Shown here in pieces: positions 7,731-15,751 of a DNA stretch of 64,000 nucleotides. Numbering within the stretch: the stretch's first letter is position 1; each line of letters opens with the position of its first letter. Location: NCBI RefSeq assembly GCF_014655715.1, contig NZ_BNBM01000006.1, positions 310,001 through 374,000 on the forward strand, in the 5' to 3' direction. The translations under genes and the position numbers were made by a program. The notes beneath the pieces are model-generated. The model was not told the DNA's origin. It worked only from the letters and a program-made list of their open reading frames with translations, and did not search any database. Origin of the DNA: Streptomyces lanatus. Lineage in GTDB: Bacteria; Actinomycetota; Actinomycetes; Streptomycetales; Streptomycetaceae.

Positions 7731-8186
7731 CTATCCCGCTGGGACCAGGTGCTTGCCGTCGTGGCTCCGTACGTGTGGGCCGTTGCCGTCCAACGCGTCC
7801 AGGAGGCGGATGGCGAATGCCTCGGACATGCGCTCCGTGACTTCCGAAGGCGTGAGCCAGGAGACGGCCGTCGATTCGCTCGACGTGCGCTCCGTGCCGC
7901 CGGACGGCTTGCAGCGGAAGACCAGGGCCACGATGCCTCGGGTCATGTTTTTGTAGACCCCGGTGAGCTCGTCCACCTCGACGTGGATGCCCGTCTCCTC
8001 TAGGACCTCGCGAGCTACGCCGGCCTCCGGGGCCTCGTCGAGTTCGAGTACGCCGCCGGGGAGCTCCCAAGTGCCGTTGTCGGCACGGCGGATAGCCAAG
8101 AGGCGGCCGTCCTCGCGGACCACCACGCCGGCCACGGACACCGAGTGCAGCGGTGGTGTGGAGGTCGCTTCCCGTGATGTACTCAT
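7731..8186 (-). CDS. pif: Nudix hydrolase, Pif-like transfer immunity protein
   Basis: This 151-aa protein has a perfect Nudix box, GX5EX7REUXEEXGU, at about residues 44-67 (GVLELDEAPEAGVAREVLEE followed by TG). In pSAM2 the Pif protein, a Nudix protein encoded next to korSA, blocks redundant transfer between cells already carrying the element; assignment here rests on family and position. I chose the ATG at 8186 because upstream in-frame codons run antisense through the divergent GntR gene. The promoter overlaps the 16-bp operator at 8181-8196, so it is probably co-regulated with korSA. Confidence 0.8.
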   Translation of the reverse strand: MSTSREATSTPPLHSVSVAGVVVREDGRLLAIRRADNGTWELPGGVLELDEAPEAGVAREVLEETGIHVEVDELTGVYKNMTRGIVALVFRCKPSGGTERTSSESTAVSWLTPSEVTERMSEAFAIRLLDALDGNGPHVRSHDGKHLVPAG

Positions 8187-8196
8187 GTACAGGAGC
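8181..8196. promoter_or_regulatory. KorSA-type operator between pif and korSA
   Basis: ACTCATGTACAGGAGC matches the sequence at 9049-9064 at 14 of 16 positions. It overlaps the start of the Nudix gene and sits 20 bases before the GntR start, the place expected for an autoregulatory operator. Confidence 0.6.
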
Positions 8197-8216
8197 ATAG
8201 GAGGAAGAGAAGGACC

Positions 8217-8996
8217 ATGGGAACCGCGGTAGGAGGAGAGCGGTCCGTACCTCGGTACGTGCAGATCGCTGACGAGATCGTGCAGCAGATCAGGGCCGGC
8301 GTCCTCAAGCCCGGTGAGATGGTGCCGAGTGAGTCTGAACTCGTCGACCGCTATCAGGTCTCGGGTGGGACGATTCGTAAGGCCATGGTCGAGGTTCGTG
8401 CGAGCGGGCTCGTCGAGACGCGGCACGGCAAGGGCTCGATCGTGAAGGACCGGCCGCCGGTTCGGCATCGGTCATCCGATCGCTTCCGGCGCTCGCACCG
8501 CCAGGGCGGCAAGGCCGCCTACCTCGCAGAGTCGGCACAGTCCGGCGCCATGGCCAAGGTGAGCGTCCTCTACATCGGGCCGATGGACGCGCCCGAGGAC
8601 ATCGCTGCGCGGCTGGACGTTCCCGCCGGCACTCAGGTGCTCGCCCGGCGTCGCCTGTACTTCCGTAACGGCACGCCCGTCGAGACCGCGACGTCGTACC
8701 TGCCGTGGGACGTCGTCAAGGACATCCCCGAACTGTTCGCCGAGAACCCCGGTGGCGGTGGCATCTACGCCCGACTCGAAGAGCACGGGCACGAGTTCGC
8801 CGAGTACGTCGAGACCCTGCAAGCGCGCCCGGCCTCCAAGGCGGAAGCGTCGGAACTGGCGCTCAGTCCTGGCTCCCCGGTGGTTCATCTGGTCCGAAAC
8901 GCCGTGACGATCGAGGGTCGTGTCGTGGAGGTCTGCGACACCCTTATGGCCGCTGACCAGTTCGTTTTCGAGTACCGGATCCCTGCCGCCGACTGA
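8217..8996 (+). CDS. korSA: GntR-family repressor, KorSA-like
   Basis: This 259-aa protein has an N-terminal winged helix (rough residues 12-78, VPRYVQIADEIVQQI, KPGEMVPSESELVDRY, RHGKGSIV) and a UTRA domain from about residue 100. In pSAM2, KorSA (GntR family) represses pra, itself and transfer functions; this gene holds the same position, divergent from pif and upstream of tra. The ATG at 8217 follows a purine-rich ribosome site (GGAAGAGAAGGACC). Operator-like repeats occur at its own promoter and after its terminator. Confidence 0.85.
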   Translation: MGTAVGGERSVPRYVQIADEIVQQIRAGVLKPGEMVPSESELVDRYQVSGGTIRKAMVEVRASGLVETRHGKGSIVKDRPPVRHRSSDRFRRSHRQGGKAAYLAESAQSGAMAKVSVLYIGPMDAPEDIAARLDVPAGTQVLARRRLYFRNGTPVETATSYLPWDVVKDIPELFAENPGGGGIYARLEEHGHEFAEYVETLQARPASKAEASELALSPGSPVVHLVRNAVTIEGRVVEVCDTLMAADQFVFEYRIPAAD

Positions 8997-9013
8997 CGCG
9001 CGCTCAACTCTCT

Positions 9014-9049
9014 TCAACCCGTCGCGAGTTCTTCGTAGCGACGGGTTGA
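9014..9049 (+). terminator. Terminator after korSA
   Basis: TCAACCCGTCGC (9014-9025) and GCGACGGGTTGA (9038-9049) form a perfect 12-bp stem with a 12-nt loop, 18 bases after the korSA stop. Its 3' base is the first base of the next operator. Confidence 0.8.
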
Positions 9050-9127
9050 CTCATGTATAGGAGTCAGGCACTCTTCTTCATGAAACTCATATACATGAGT
9101 GACGGAGTTCAGCATCTATAGAGGAGT
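9049..9127 (+). promoter_or_regulatory. Operator cluster in front of the tra-rep operon
   Basis: ACTCATGTATAGGAGT (9049-9064) and ACTCATATACATGAGT (9085-9100, a near-perfect palindrome) share their core with the pif/korSA site, and a weaker relative overlaps 9112-9127. The first two start 36 bp apart. The last block contains the GAGGAG ribosome site of the gene at 9136. This looks like the KorSA-repressed promoter of the replication and transfer genes. Confidence 0.6.
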
Positions 9128-9135
9128 GAACTGCT

Positions 9136-9492
9136 GTGCGTCAGATTCCCGTCGACACCTCCGCCGCGACCGTGATGGTCGCCAAGAACCCGCAGGTCAA
9201 GATCAAGGACCGCCGTACTGGCGAGATCGCGACCGACGCCGAGACCGGCGCCAAGCTGATGACCGTGGACGTGATGTTCGCGGCCAACGAGGAGGTGGAG
9301 ATCCTTTCCATCACCGTCCCGGAGACCGGCATCTCCGGTGAGCTGACCATGGGCACGCCAGTCGCGCTCACCGGTCTGATCGCCCGGCCGTGGGAGAACG
9401 AGTTCAACGGGCAGAAGCGGCATGGCATCGCGTTCCGCGCGGTCGCCGTGACTTCGCTCGCCGCTGCTGCCGTAGAGCCCCAGGCGGCCTGA
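9136..9492 (+). CDS. Conserved small AICE protein upstream of traSA
   Basis: This 118-aa protein is predicted to be mostly beta-strand (MVAKNPQVKIKDRRTGE, LMTVDVMFAANEEVEILSI, GTPVALTGLIARPWENEF). The pattern would suit an OB-fold or other small barrel, possibly nucleic-acid binding; this is inference. GTG start with GAGGAG at 9121-9126. It is the first gene of the 9136-15580 replication/transfer operon and ends two bases before the FtsK-like gene. Confidence 0.7.
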   Translation: MRQIPVDTSAATVMVAKNPQVKIKDRRTGEIATDAETGAKLMTVDVMFAANEEVEILSITVPETGISGELTMGTPVALTGLIARPWENEFNGQKRHGIAFRAVAVTSLAAAAVEPQAA

Positions 9493-9494
9493 TC

Positions 9495-10850
9495 ATGACC
9501 GGCTTCACGGTCGCGCTGGTGCTGGTCGTCGCCACTGCGGGTCTCCTGCGGTGGCGGCGCCCCGCCTGGTACTGGCTGACCTTCGGCGTCACCTTCGCCA
9601 CGGTGCGGGTCCTGGTCCGCTACGCGTCGGTCATGGATGCCTGCGGGTTGACCGTCCCGCCCTCGCGCTGGCGTCTCGCACTTGCCCGGGCCACCAATCG
9701 GCCCGTACCGGAGTCCCGGGCTCCTCGGATCCTGCGGCTGCGGCCGACCCGGACCGGCCTGGTCCTACGGCTCAAGCTCCGGCCCGGACAAGACGCGTTC
9801 GACCTCGCGGCGGCTTCCGATCGGCTTCGGCATTCCTTCTCGATGTACGGCGTCACCTCCCGTGAACTGCGCTCCGGCGTCGTCGAGTTACGGATGACTG
9901 GTTACGACGTACTCAAGCGGGTGCAGATGCCTGCCAAGGCCGACACGCGTCCGATGCGGGTCCCGGTCGCCCTGCGTGAGGACGGCTCCATCCACTACCG
10001 CGACTACCGAGAGGTCCCCCATGCACTGACCCTCGGCGCCACCGAATCCGGCAAGTCCGTCTACCAACGCAACCTCGTCGCCGGGCTCGCCCCGATGGAC
10101 GTGGCGCTCGTCGGGATCGACTGCAAGCAGGGAGTGGAGCTGTTCCCGCTGGCTCGCCGGTTCTCCGCGCTCGCCGACAACCCCGACACCGCCGTCGAAC
10201 TCCTTGATGCGCTGGTCAAGCGCATGGAAGGGGTCTATCGGATCATTCGCGCCGAGCAGCGGATCACCGCCGATGTTCCGGATGCGGAGATCGCCGCTGG
10301 CATCTGGGACCTGCCCGACGAGCTACGGCCGACTCCCATCGTGGTCCTGGTCGACGAAGTCGCCGAACTTGCCCTGTTCGCCACCAGGGAAGAGGAGAAG
10401 CGCCGGGACCGAATCGTCACCGCGCTGGTCCGACTCGCCCAGCTCGGCCGCGCCGCCGGGATCTACCTGGAGATCTGCGGGCAGCGCTTCGGCTCCGAAC
10501 TCGGCAAGAGCATCACCATGCTCCGTGCCCAGCTCACCGGCCGTACCGCCCACCGCGTCAACGACGAGACCTCCGCCAACATGGCCTTCGGCGACATCGC
10601 CCCGGACGCTGTCCTGGCCGTTATCCAGATCCCCGCCGATATGCGCGGCGTCGCCATCACCGGTGACTCGACGGGTGGTTGGGCCCGCATCCGTGCCCCG
10701 CACACGACGCTGCGGCATGCGGTCAACATCTGTAACCGGCACGCTCACCGCACTCCGGAACTCCCTGAACTGGCCCCCTTCCGGCCTGTGTTGACGGGCA
10801 CCTCGGCGGGCTCGGCGCCGCTGTCCAAGGCCGCTCCGGCGACGGCCTGA
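9495..10850 (+). CDS. traSA: FtsK/SpoIIIE-type DNA translocase (TraSA-like)
   Basis: This 451-aa protein is the single-protein conjugation motor of Streptomyces elements, which moves double-stranded DNA between mycelial cells. Two N-terminal membrane segments (about residues 3-18 and 25-42) anchor it. The Walker A motif is GATESGKS (about residue 182), Walker B is IVVLVDEVAEL (about 280), and a sensor-like LGRAAGIYLEICGQR follows. The ATG at 9495 is two bases after the upstream stop and lacks a separate ribosome site, suggesting coupling. It is controlled by the operators at 9049-9127. Confidence 0.92.
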   Translation: MTGFTVALVLVVATAGLLRWRRPAWYWLTFGVTFATVRVLVRYASVMDACGLTVPPSRWRLALARATNRPVPESRAPRILRLRPTRTGLVLRLKLRPGQDAFDLAAASDRLRHSFSMYGVTSRELRSGVVELRMTGYDVLKRVQMPAKADTRPMRVPVALREDGSIHYRDYREVPHALTLGATESGKSVYQRNLVAGLAPMDVALVGIDCKQGVELFPLARRFSALADNPDTAVELLDALVKRMEGVYRIIRAEQRITADVPDAEIAAGIWDLPDELRPTPIVVLVDEVAELALFATREEEKRRDRIVTALVRLAQLGRAAGIYLEICGQRFGSELGKSITMLRAQLTGRTAHRVNDETSANMAFGDIAPDAVLAVIQIPADMRGVAITGDSTGGWARIRAPHTTLRHAVNICNRHAHRTPELPELAPFRPVLTGTSAGSAPLSKAAPATA

Positions 10851-10931
10851 TCCCTCCTGCTCGACGGTTGGCGCGACCCCTTCGCGCCAGGTCCCTACCC
10901 CCTCCACGCCTGAAGAAGGGAGAACCCCGCC

Positions 10932-11138
10932 ATGTGCCCCCGCTGCGAGGACATCGTCCGTACGTTCGTGATGCTCGGTGATCTCGCCCTGTACGCCGAG
11001 ACCTCCGGGGCTGACCTCGGCTTCGTGGACGCCGTGAGTGCGTCTCTGGCCGCGTCCCTGCCGGAGCCGCCGCCCGGTCTCCTCCCGCCCGGCTACGACC
11101 CGAGCGACGGTCCCGACCATCCCGGACAGGGATCCTGA
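10932..11138 (+). CDS. Small CPxC protein, Spd-type
   Basis: This 68-aa protein starts with MCPRCEDIV, a CxxC motif that may bind zinc, followed by one amphipathic helix and a Pro-rich acidic tail. GGGAGA precedes the ATG. Small proteins in this position of AICE transfer operons help intramycelial spread; that is inference from context. It overlaps the next start by one base (TGATG). Confidence 0.7.
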   Translation: MCPRCEDIVRTFVMLGDLALYAETSGADLGFVDAVSASLAASLPEPPPGLLPPGYDPSDGPDHPGQGS

Positions 11139-11824
11139 TGGCCCGCACCGGACTCCGCGTGGACGCCGTGCTCGTTCAGGCCGTTATCGCGGGCGCCCTG
11201 TCCTTTGCCCACCTTCACGACCTCGCCGCTGCTGCCGGACAGGACGGCTGGAAGGCATGGGCCTACCCGATCAGCGTCGACCTCCTGCTCGTCGCGGCCT
11301 GGCGACGGCTGCGCTCGGACGGTCCGTCCCGGCTGGCCTGGTGCTGGTTCCTGATCGCGCTGTTCGCCTCGCTCGGCGCCAACGTCGCCACTGCCGGATT
11401 TCTCGACCTCAAACACCCTCCGGCCTGGCTGCGCTTCGGTATCGCCGGGTGGCCTGCCCTCGCCTTCCTCGGCGGCACCCTCCTCGCCCACTCAGCCGGA
11501 GACCGGGTGCCGGATCCGCCGGCACCCGCAACGCCCGCAACCCAACGAACGCCCGCGACCCCTGTATCCGAGCCCGCTCCCAATTCTGAGCCCGCCTCGG
11601 CCACCGCACCCGAGGAAACTCCGGCGCTCCCAGTCTCCGCCCCGGCCCCGACCCCCGCCCCGACTCCCACCGTCGCGGTCCCGGCCGCCCTGGTCGACCA
11701 CGCCCGCAAGGTCGCCGACGACCACCACACCCGCACCGGGACTCGGATCGACACCGAGACCCTGCGCGCCCGCCTCGGCGTCCCGTCCCACCTCGCCGAT
11801 GCCATCGCCGCACAACTCGCCTGA
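11138..11824 (+). CDS. DUF2637 membrane protein (SpdA/SpdB-like spread protein)
   Basis: This 228-aa protein has about four membrane segments in residues 10-120 (VQAVIAGALSFAHLHDLA, AYPISVDLLLVAAWRRL, FLIALFASLGANVATAGFL, ALAFLGGTLLAH), which is the DUF2637 pattern. A long Pro/Ala/Thr-rich linker follows (about 128-185), then a small C-terminal helical domain with DTETLRARLGVPSHLADAI, resembling a winged helix. It is translationally coupled to the upstream gene. Likely part of the spread machinery. Confidence 0.8.
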   Translation: MARTGLRVDAVLVQAVIAGALSFAHLHDLAAAAGQDGWKAWAYPISVDLLLVAAWRRLRSDGPSRLAWCWFLIALFASLGANVATAGFLDLKHPPAWLRFGIAGWPALAFLGGTLLAHSAGDRVPDPPAPATPATQRTPATPVSEPAPNSEPASATAPEETPALPVSAPAPTPAPTPTVAVPAALVDHARKVADDHHTRTGTRIDTETLRARLGVPSHLADAIAAQLA

Positions 11825-11846
11825 CCAGGAAGGAGAACCACCCACC

Positions 11847-12038
11847 ATGCCCGCCCGCGACCACTTCCACTCCGTCATGCGGATCGGCCCCGTGCAGATC
11901 GGCACCCACCGCGACCGCAACGGCCAAACCAAGCACGCCGCCGTCTGCACCGCTGACCGCTGCGGCTGGTCGTCCGACTTCTCCAGCTCTTCGGCCGCCC
12001 AGCTCGCCGCCCGCACCCACCGTTGCAAGGTCCGCTAG
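11847..12038 (+). CDS. Mobile element transfer (Spd) protein
   Basis: This 63-aa protein contains IGPVQIGTHRDRNGQTKHAA followed by C-x4-C and a C-terminal THRC, the pattern of the short mobile element transfer proteins of Streptomyces AICEs. Three Cys and several His may hold a metal. AGGAGA precedes the ATG at 11847; an upstream ATG at 11799 has no ribosome site and overlaps the previous gene. Confidence 0.75.
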   Translation: MPARDHFHSVMRIGPVQIGTHRDRNGQTKHAAVCTADRCGWSSDFSSSSAAQLAARTHRCKVR

Positions 12039-12051
12039 GAGGCCACCGTCC

Positions 12052-12207
12052 ATGGACGTCCCGCTCTGGTTCGCCCTGCTCGCCGTCGGCTACCTCGGCG
12101 TCAAGCTCATCCGCCCACCCGCCTGGCTCATCGCGGTGCTTCTGCTCGGCGGCTTCCTCCTCGCCGACAGCGTCCTGGCCCCCGCCATCAACAGCCTCGT
12201 CAAGTAG
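12052..12207 (+). CDS. 51-aa membrane protein, spread operon
   Basis: ATG 12052 to TAG 12205-12207 encodes a very hydrophobic protein with two likely membrane segments (WFALLAVGYLGVKLI and AWLIAVLLLGGFLLADSVL). AGGAGG lies at 12037-12042. It sits between two Spd-type genes with gaps of 13 and 23 bases. The size, topology and place fit the small Spd proteins that promote plasmid spread. Confidence 0.7.
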   Translation: MDVPLWFALLAVGYLGVKLIRPPAWLIAVLLLGGFLLADSVLAPAINSLVK

Positions 12208-12230
12208 CCCGTCCTGAAAGGAGCTCAACG

Positions 12231-12548
12231 ATGTTCCGCCCCAAGGTGCCGACCAACCCGATGCCGACTGGCATCGTCACCCCGTCCACGGTCGTCCAGT
12301 CGGCAGCCGTCGTCCCGAGCACTCAGACCCCGCCGTCTGCCCCCGCGGTCCCGGCTCCGTCCCGGCCCAGAGTCCAGCTCACGCCCGGTGCCTTGGTCAC
12401 TGTCGTCGGTGGCGGCACGGCCGTGGTCCTGGTCGTCGGCGCCGTCCTCGTCTCGATGCTCCTCGCGGTTGCCGTCACCGCCGTCTCGCTCACCATCTGC
12501 GCCCTGGTGATCCGCTCCCTGATCGCCTCCGAGGGCAAGCACCGCTGA
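12231..12548 (+). CDS. spdB2: SpdB2-like spread protein
   Basis: This 105-aa protein has a Pro/Thr/Val-rich N-terminal half and two closely spaced membrane segments (GALVTVVGGGTAVVLVVGAV and LVSMLLAVAVTAVSLTICAL). This is the layout of SpdB2 of pSVH1 and pIJ101-type elements, a membrane protein of the spread complex that works with Tra. An AAGGAG ribosome site precedes the ATG. Confidence 0.75.
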   Translation: MFRPKVPTNPMPTGIVTPSTVVQSAAVVPSTQTPPSAPAVPAPSRPRVQLTPGALVTVVGGGTAVVLVVGAVLVSMLLAVAVTAVSLTICALVIRSLIASEGKHR

Positions 12549-12638
12549 CCGGCCCCCGGGCGGCCCTGATACCGCCAAGCATCCGCCGCCCGGGAGCCGT
12601 GCCCCGCTCCGATCTCGCAACCGGAAGGAACCCCCAGC

Positions 12639-12824
12639 ATGACCGACCGAAGCGCCCCGCCGCCCCTCATCTGCTCCAGTTGCGACGGCTTCGCCTCCGT
12701 AGCCATCACCCTCGGCGGCCGCGACCGGCACGGACACCTGCGCACCATCACCGCCCACTGCCCGGCCTGCAACGGCCTGGGCGCCATCCGCCCGCCGCGT
12801 ACGCGGGAGGGTGCCCATGCCTGA
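12639..12824 (+). CDS. Zinc-ribbon-like small protein
   Basis: This 61-aa protein has two CxxC pairs, CSSC at the N-terminal side and CPAC-NG near the C-terminus, spaced like a DnaJ-type or rubredoxin-like zinc ribbon. It overlaps the following rep gene by eight bases and shares its translation. A role in replication or transfer is likely from context; the family is not named. Confidence 0.7.
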   Translation: MTDRSAPPPLICSSCDGFASVAITLGGRDRHGHLRTITAHCPACNGLGAIRPPRTREGAHA

Positions 12825-14190
12825 CACGCTGCTCGACCCGACCACCCTCGGCGACCTGCTGAGGGTGGCCTCGGCCGACGACTTCGACCGCTGGCACGAC
12901 CAGATTCGCCGCACCGGTGGCTGCGCCGAGCCGATCCACCTGACCGGCTGGACGCTCACCAAGGACAAGGCGACCGGCGAGACCCTGCATCACTACTCCA
13001 CCGAGAACGAGCCGGGCGGACGTCTCCGCGTCGCCTGCGGCAACCGTCGCGCCTCCCGCTGCCCGGCCTGCGCCTGGACGTACGCGGGCGACACCTACCA
13101 CCTCATCCGCGCGGGACTGGCCGGAGACGACCGCCGCGACATCCCCTCCACCGTCCGCGACCACCCCCGCGTCTTCGCCACCCTGACCGCCCCCTCCTTC
13201 GGTCCCGTCCACAATCGTCCCGAACGAGGCACCTGCCGTTGCGGCACCCGCCACCCGGTCGACGATCCCGCCCTCGGTACCGCCCTCGACCCGACGACGT
13301 ATGACTACGCGGGCGCCGTCCTCTTCAACAACCACGCGGGCGACCTGTGGCAGCGCTTCACCACCCGCCTACGCCGCGAGATCGCTGCCCGCGCCGGACT
13401 CACCCGTCGCGAGCTCCCTGACCATGTACGCGTCTCGTACGGCAAGGTCGCCGAGTTCCAAAAGCGCGGCGCCCTGCACTTTCACGCCGTGATTCGCATC
13501 GACGGCACCGAGGGGCCCGACGCCCCGCCGCCTTCCTGGGCGACTGTCGACCTCCTCACCGACTCCATCCGTGCTGCCGCTACGCACTCCTACACCTCGG
13601 TCTCGGTGCCGGCCGTTGAGGACCAGCCCGCCCGGACGTTCCGCTGGGGCACTCAGCTCGACGTCCGCCCGGTCAAGGCGTTCGGCGACGGCTCCGACAT
13701 CACCGAACAGGCCGTTGCCGCCTATGTCGCCAAGTACGCCACCAAGGCCGCCGAGACGACCGGCACCCTCGATCGCCGTATCGGCGAACTCTCCGAACTC
13801 GACCGCCACCAGGTCCCCGACCACACGCGTCGGCTCATCACGGCCTGCAAGGAACTCGATCCCCTGTACCCGGACCGCCGCCTCTGGGCCTGGGCCCACA
13901 TGCTCGGCTTCCGCGGCCACTTCTCCTCCAAGTCCCGCCGCTACTCCACCACCCTCGGTGCCCTCCGACAGGCCCGTGCCGACTACCGCGCCGCCCAAGA
14001 ACGCCAAGCCCTCAGCCTCGACGACCGCGAGCCGGACACTGCTCTGGTCCTGGCCGACTGGCAGTACGCCGGACGAGGCCACACCCCTGGGGAATCCGCC
14101 CTCGCCGCGAGCATCGCCCGAGATCTCCAGCTCAACCGCGAAACCGCCCGCGAAGCACTGGCCGCGCTGCCCGATGAGGGGGAGTGGTGA
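12817..14190 (+). CDS. repSA: Rolling-circle replication initiator (RepSA-like)
   Basis: This 457-aa HUH endonuclease is close in length to pSAM2 RepSA. The metal-binding HUH motif is HFHAVIRIDG (about residue 220), an upstream motif is RVFATLTAPSFGPVH (about 125), and the catalytic tyrosine lies in AYVAKYATK (about 305). A Cys cluster (CGNRRASRCPAC) lies near residue 70, probably a zinc site. I chose the ATG at 12817 because GGGAGG (12805-12810) is 6 bases away; an in-frame GTG at 12811 lies inside that spacing. It nicks the double-strand origin for transfer-linked replication of the excised element. Confidence 0.9.
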   Translation: MPDTLLDPTTLGDLLRVASADDFDRWHDQIRRTGGCAEPIHLTGWTLTKDKATGETLHHYSTENEPGGRLRVACGNRRASRCPACAWTYAGDTYHLIRAGLAGDDRRDIPSTVRDHPRVFATLTAPSFGPVHNRPERGTCRCGTRHPVDDPALGTALDPTTYDYAGAVLFNNHAGDLWQRFTTRLRREIAARAGLTRRELPDHVRVSYGKVAEFQKRGALHFHAVIRIDGTEGPDAPPPSWATVDLLTDSIRAAATHSYTSVSVPAVEDQPARTFRWGTQLDVRPVKAFGDGSDITEQAVAAYVAKYATKAAETTGTLDRRIGELSELDRHQVPDHTRRLITACKELDPLYPDRRLWAWAHMLGFRGHFSSKSRRYSTTLGALRQARADYRAAQERQALSLDDREPDTALVLADWQYAGRGHTPGESALAASIARDLQLNRETAREALAALPDEGEW

Positions 14191-14192
14191 CC

Positions 14193-14402
14193 ATGGACCA
14201 GCTCCTCACCGTGCACCAGGTTGCCGAGCGTCTGGGGACCGGCGTGCGCTTCCCGCGCCGTCTCGTCGAGGAACGCCGCATCACCTTCGTGAAGGTCGGC
14301 CGGCATGTCCGCATCCCCGAGAGCGCCGTAGACGACTACGTCACCGCCAACACCGTTGAACCGATTCTCCTGCGTCCGACGGGCCTGAGGAGGGCTGCCT
14401 GA
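14193..14402 (+). CDS. xis: Excisionase, MerR-like HTH
   Basis: This 69-aa protein carries the helix-turn-helix signature LLTVHQVAERLG, a basic recognition region (FPRRLVEERR) and the wing FVKVGRHVRIPESAVDDYV, as in Xis proteins of AICEs. The ATG at 14193 is about 9 bases after a GGGGGAG ribosome site; GTGs at 14184 and 14187 are also in frame. It directs Int towards excision. The stop overlaps the int start by one base (TGATG). Confidence 0.85.
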   Translation: MDQLLTVHQVAERLGTGVRFPRRLVEERRITFVKVGRHVRIPESAVDDYVTANTVEPILLRPTGLRRAA

Positions 14403-15580
14403 TGGCCGGCAAGCGCAAGTCCCGCCGGACCTTCGGCCGGATCCGTAAACTGCCCTCCGGCCGCTTTCAAGCCCGGTACCCCGGGCCCGACGGTGTGCTC
14501 CGGCCTGCGGACCGGACGTTCGCCACATCGACGGACGCCGATCGATGGCTCGTGCGGAAGCGCATCGAGATCGAAGAGGGACGCTGGCTCGACCCTGTTG
14601 AGGGGCAGACGACCGTACGTGACTGGGCGGCCCGCTGGCTCGCTGCTGTGTCGCCGCAACTCAAGCATAAGACTCAGGCGTCGTACCGGTCCCTGATCAA
14701 CTCGCTCATCAATCCGGCGCTCGGGGATCGTGAGGTGTCGAGCCTCCGGCCGATCACGATCGCTGAGTGGGTCGGCGGCATGAAGACCAAGGGACTCAGC
14801 GCTTTGTGCATCCGGCAGGCGTACCGCGTCCTGTCCCAGGTAATGCGGTCTGCCGTCGACAACGACATGATCCCGCAGACCCCGTGCCGGGGGATCAAGC
14901 TGCCCCGTATGCCGCAGACGGAGCCGCACATCCTCACCCCGCTCGAAGCTTCCCGGATCGTGCGGAGTGCGGCCAAGCCGCATGACCTACTGATCGCGCT
15001 ACTCGCATACGCGGGCCTGCGCGTCGGCGAGGCCTTCGCCCTCCGCCGTATGGACATCGACGTACCCCGTGGCTTCGTCACGGTCGACGAGAACCTGGCC
15101 GAAGCCAACGGTGCCTTGGTCTTCGACACTCCGAAGTCGCATCAGAAGCGGCTCCTTCGCGTCGGCCCGTCGCTTGCGAAGCGGCTCGGCAAGTATCTGG
15201 AGACGTTGCCCGGCGGCGATGACGCGCTCCTGTTCAACACACCTGCGGGCAAGCCGCTCCGCTACAACCAGTGGCGCAAGGCGTACTTCGACCCCGCGGT
15301 CTCGGCGGCCGGGCTGACCGACGTGACCCCGCATGATCTCCGAGCCTCGCACGGGACTTGGGTCGCCGACAAGTACGGCGTGATGACCGCCGCTCACCGA
15401 CTCGGCCACTCGAACGCGAGCGTCACGACTCGGCACTACGCTCGGCCCGTCGCTGGCCGTGATGACCAGGTGGCCGAAGCGTCGGACTCCTGGCTCAGCG
15501 GAGACGAGCCCGCCTTTGGGGGACGGGGCGGGAACGACGATGACGATGACGGCTCAGTCGGGGCACTCGCACCCGTCTGA
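14402..15580 (+). CDS. int: Tyrosine site-specific integrase
   Basis: This 392-aa integrase has an AP2-like N-terminal arm-binding domain, a SAM-like core-binding domain (about residues 65-160) and a catalytic domain. The catalytic Arg is in YAGLRVGEA, the box II residues in TPHDLRASHG, and the tyrosine in LGHSNASVTTRHYAR. The acidic C-terminal tail (GNDDDDDGS) is dispensable-looking. It is coupled to xis. It should act on the tRNA-Ser(UGA) site at 17115, which unusually lies 1.5 kb away, separated by extra genes and a second int remnant. Confidence 0.93.
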   Translation: MAGKRKSRRTFGRIRKLPSGRFQARYPGPDGVLRPADRTFATSTDADRWLVRKRIEIEEGRWLDPVEGQTTVRDWAARWLAAVSPQLKHKTQASYRSLINSLINPALGDREVSSLRPITIAEWVGGMKTKGLSALCIRQAYRVLSQVMRSAVDNDMIPQTPCRGIKLPRMPQTEPHILTPLEASRIVRSAAKPHDLLIALLAYAGLRVGEAFALRRMDIDVPRGFVTVDENLAEANGALVFDTPKSHQKRLLRVGPSLAKRLGKYLETLPGGDDALLFNTPAGKPLRYNQWRKAYFDPAVSAAGLTDVTPHDLRASHGTWVADKYGVMTAAHRLGHSNASVTTRHYARPVAGRDDQVAEASDSWLSGDEPAFGGRGGNDDDDDGSVGALAPV

Positions 15581-15648
15581 ACCGAGGTGGAGCATCCCGC
15601 CTGACAAGCTCGTTGGACGTCCCCGCATCCGCAGGCCAAGGGATGTCA

Positions 15649-15689
15649 CTGCAGAACGGGTGTCTCTACCGGAGGCACCCGTTCTGCAG
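15649..15689. terminator. Bidirectional terminator between int and the 15752 gene
   Basis: CTGCAGAACGGGTG (15649-15662) is an exact reverse complement of CACCCGTTCTGCAG (15676-15689), with a 13-nt loop. It lies between two converging genes and could serve both. Confidence 0.7.
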
Positions 15690-15751
15690 CATCCGGTCCC
15701 ACTCGCATGGTTCGAAAGCCACGCAATCGCGGCCAGAACTGGGGGAGAAGC

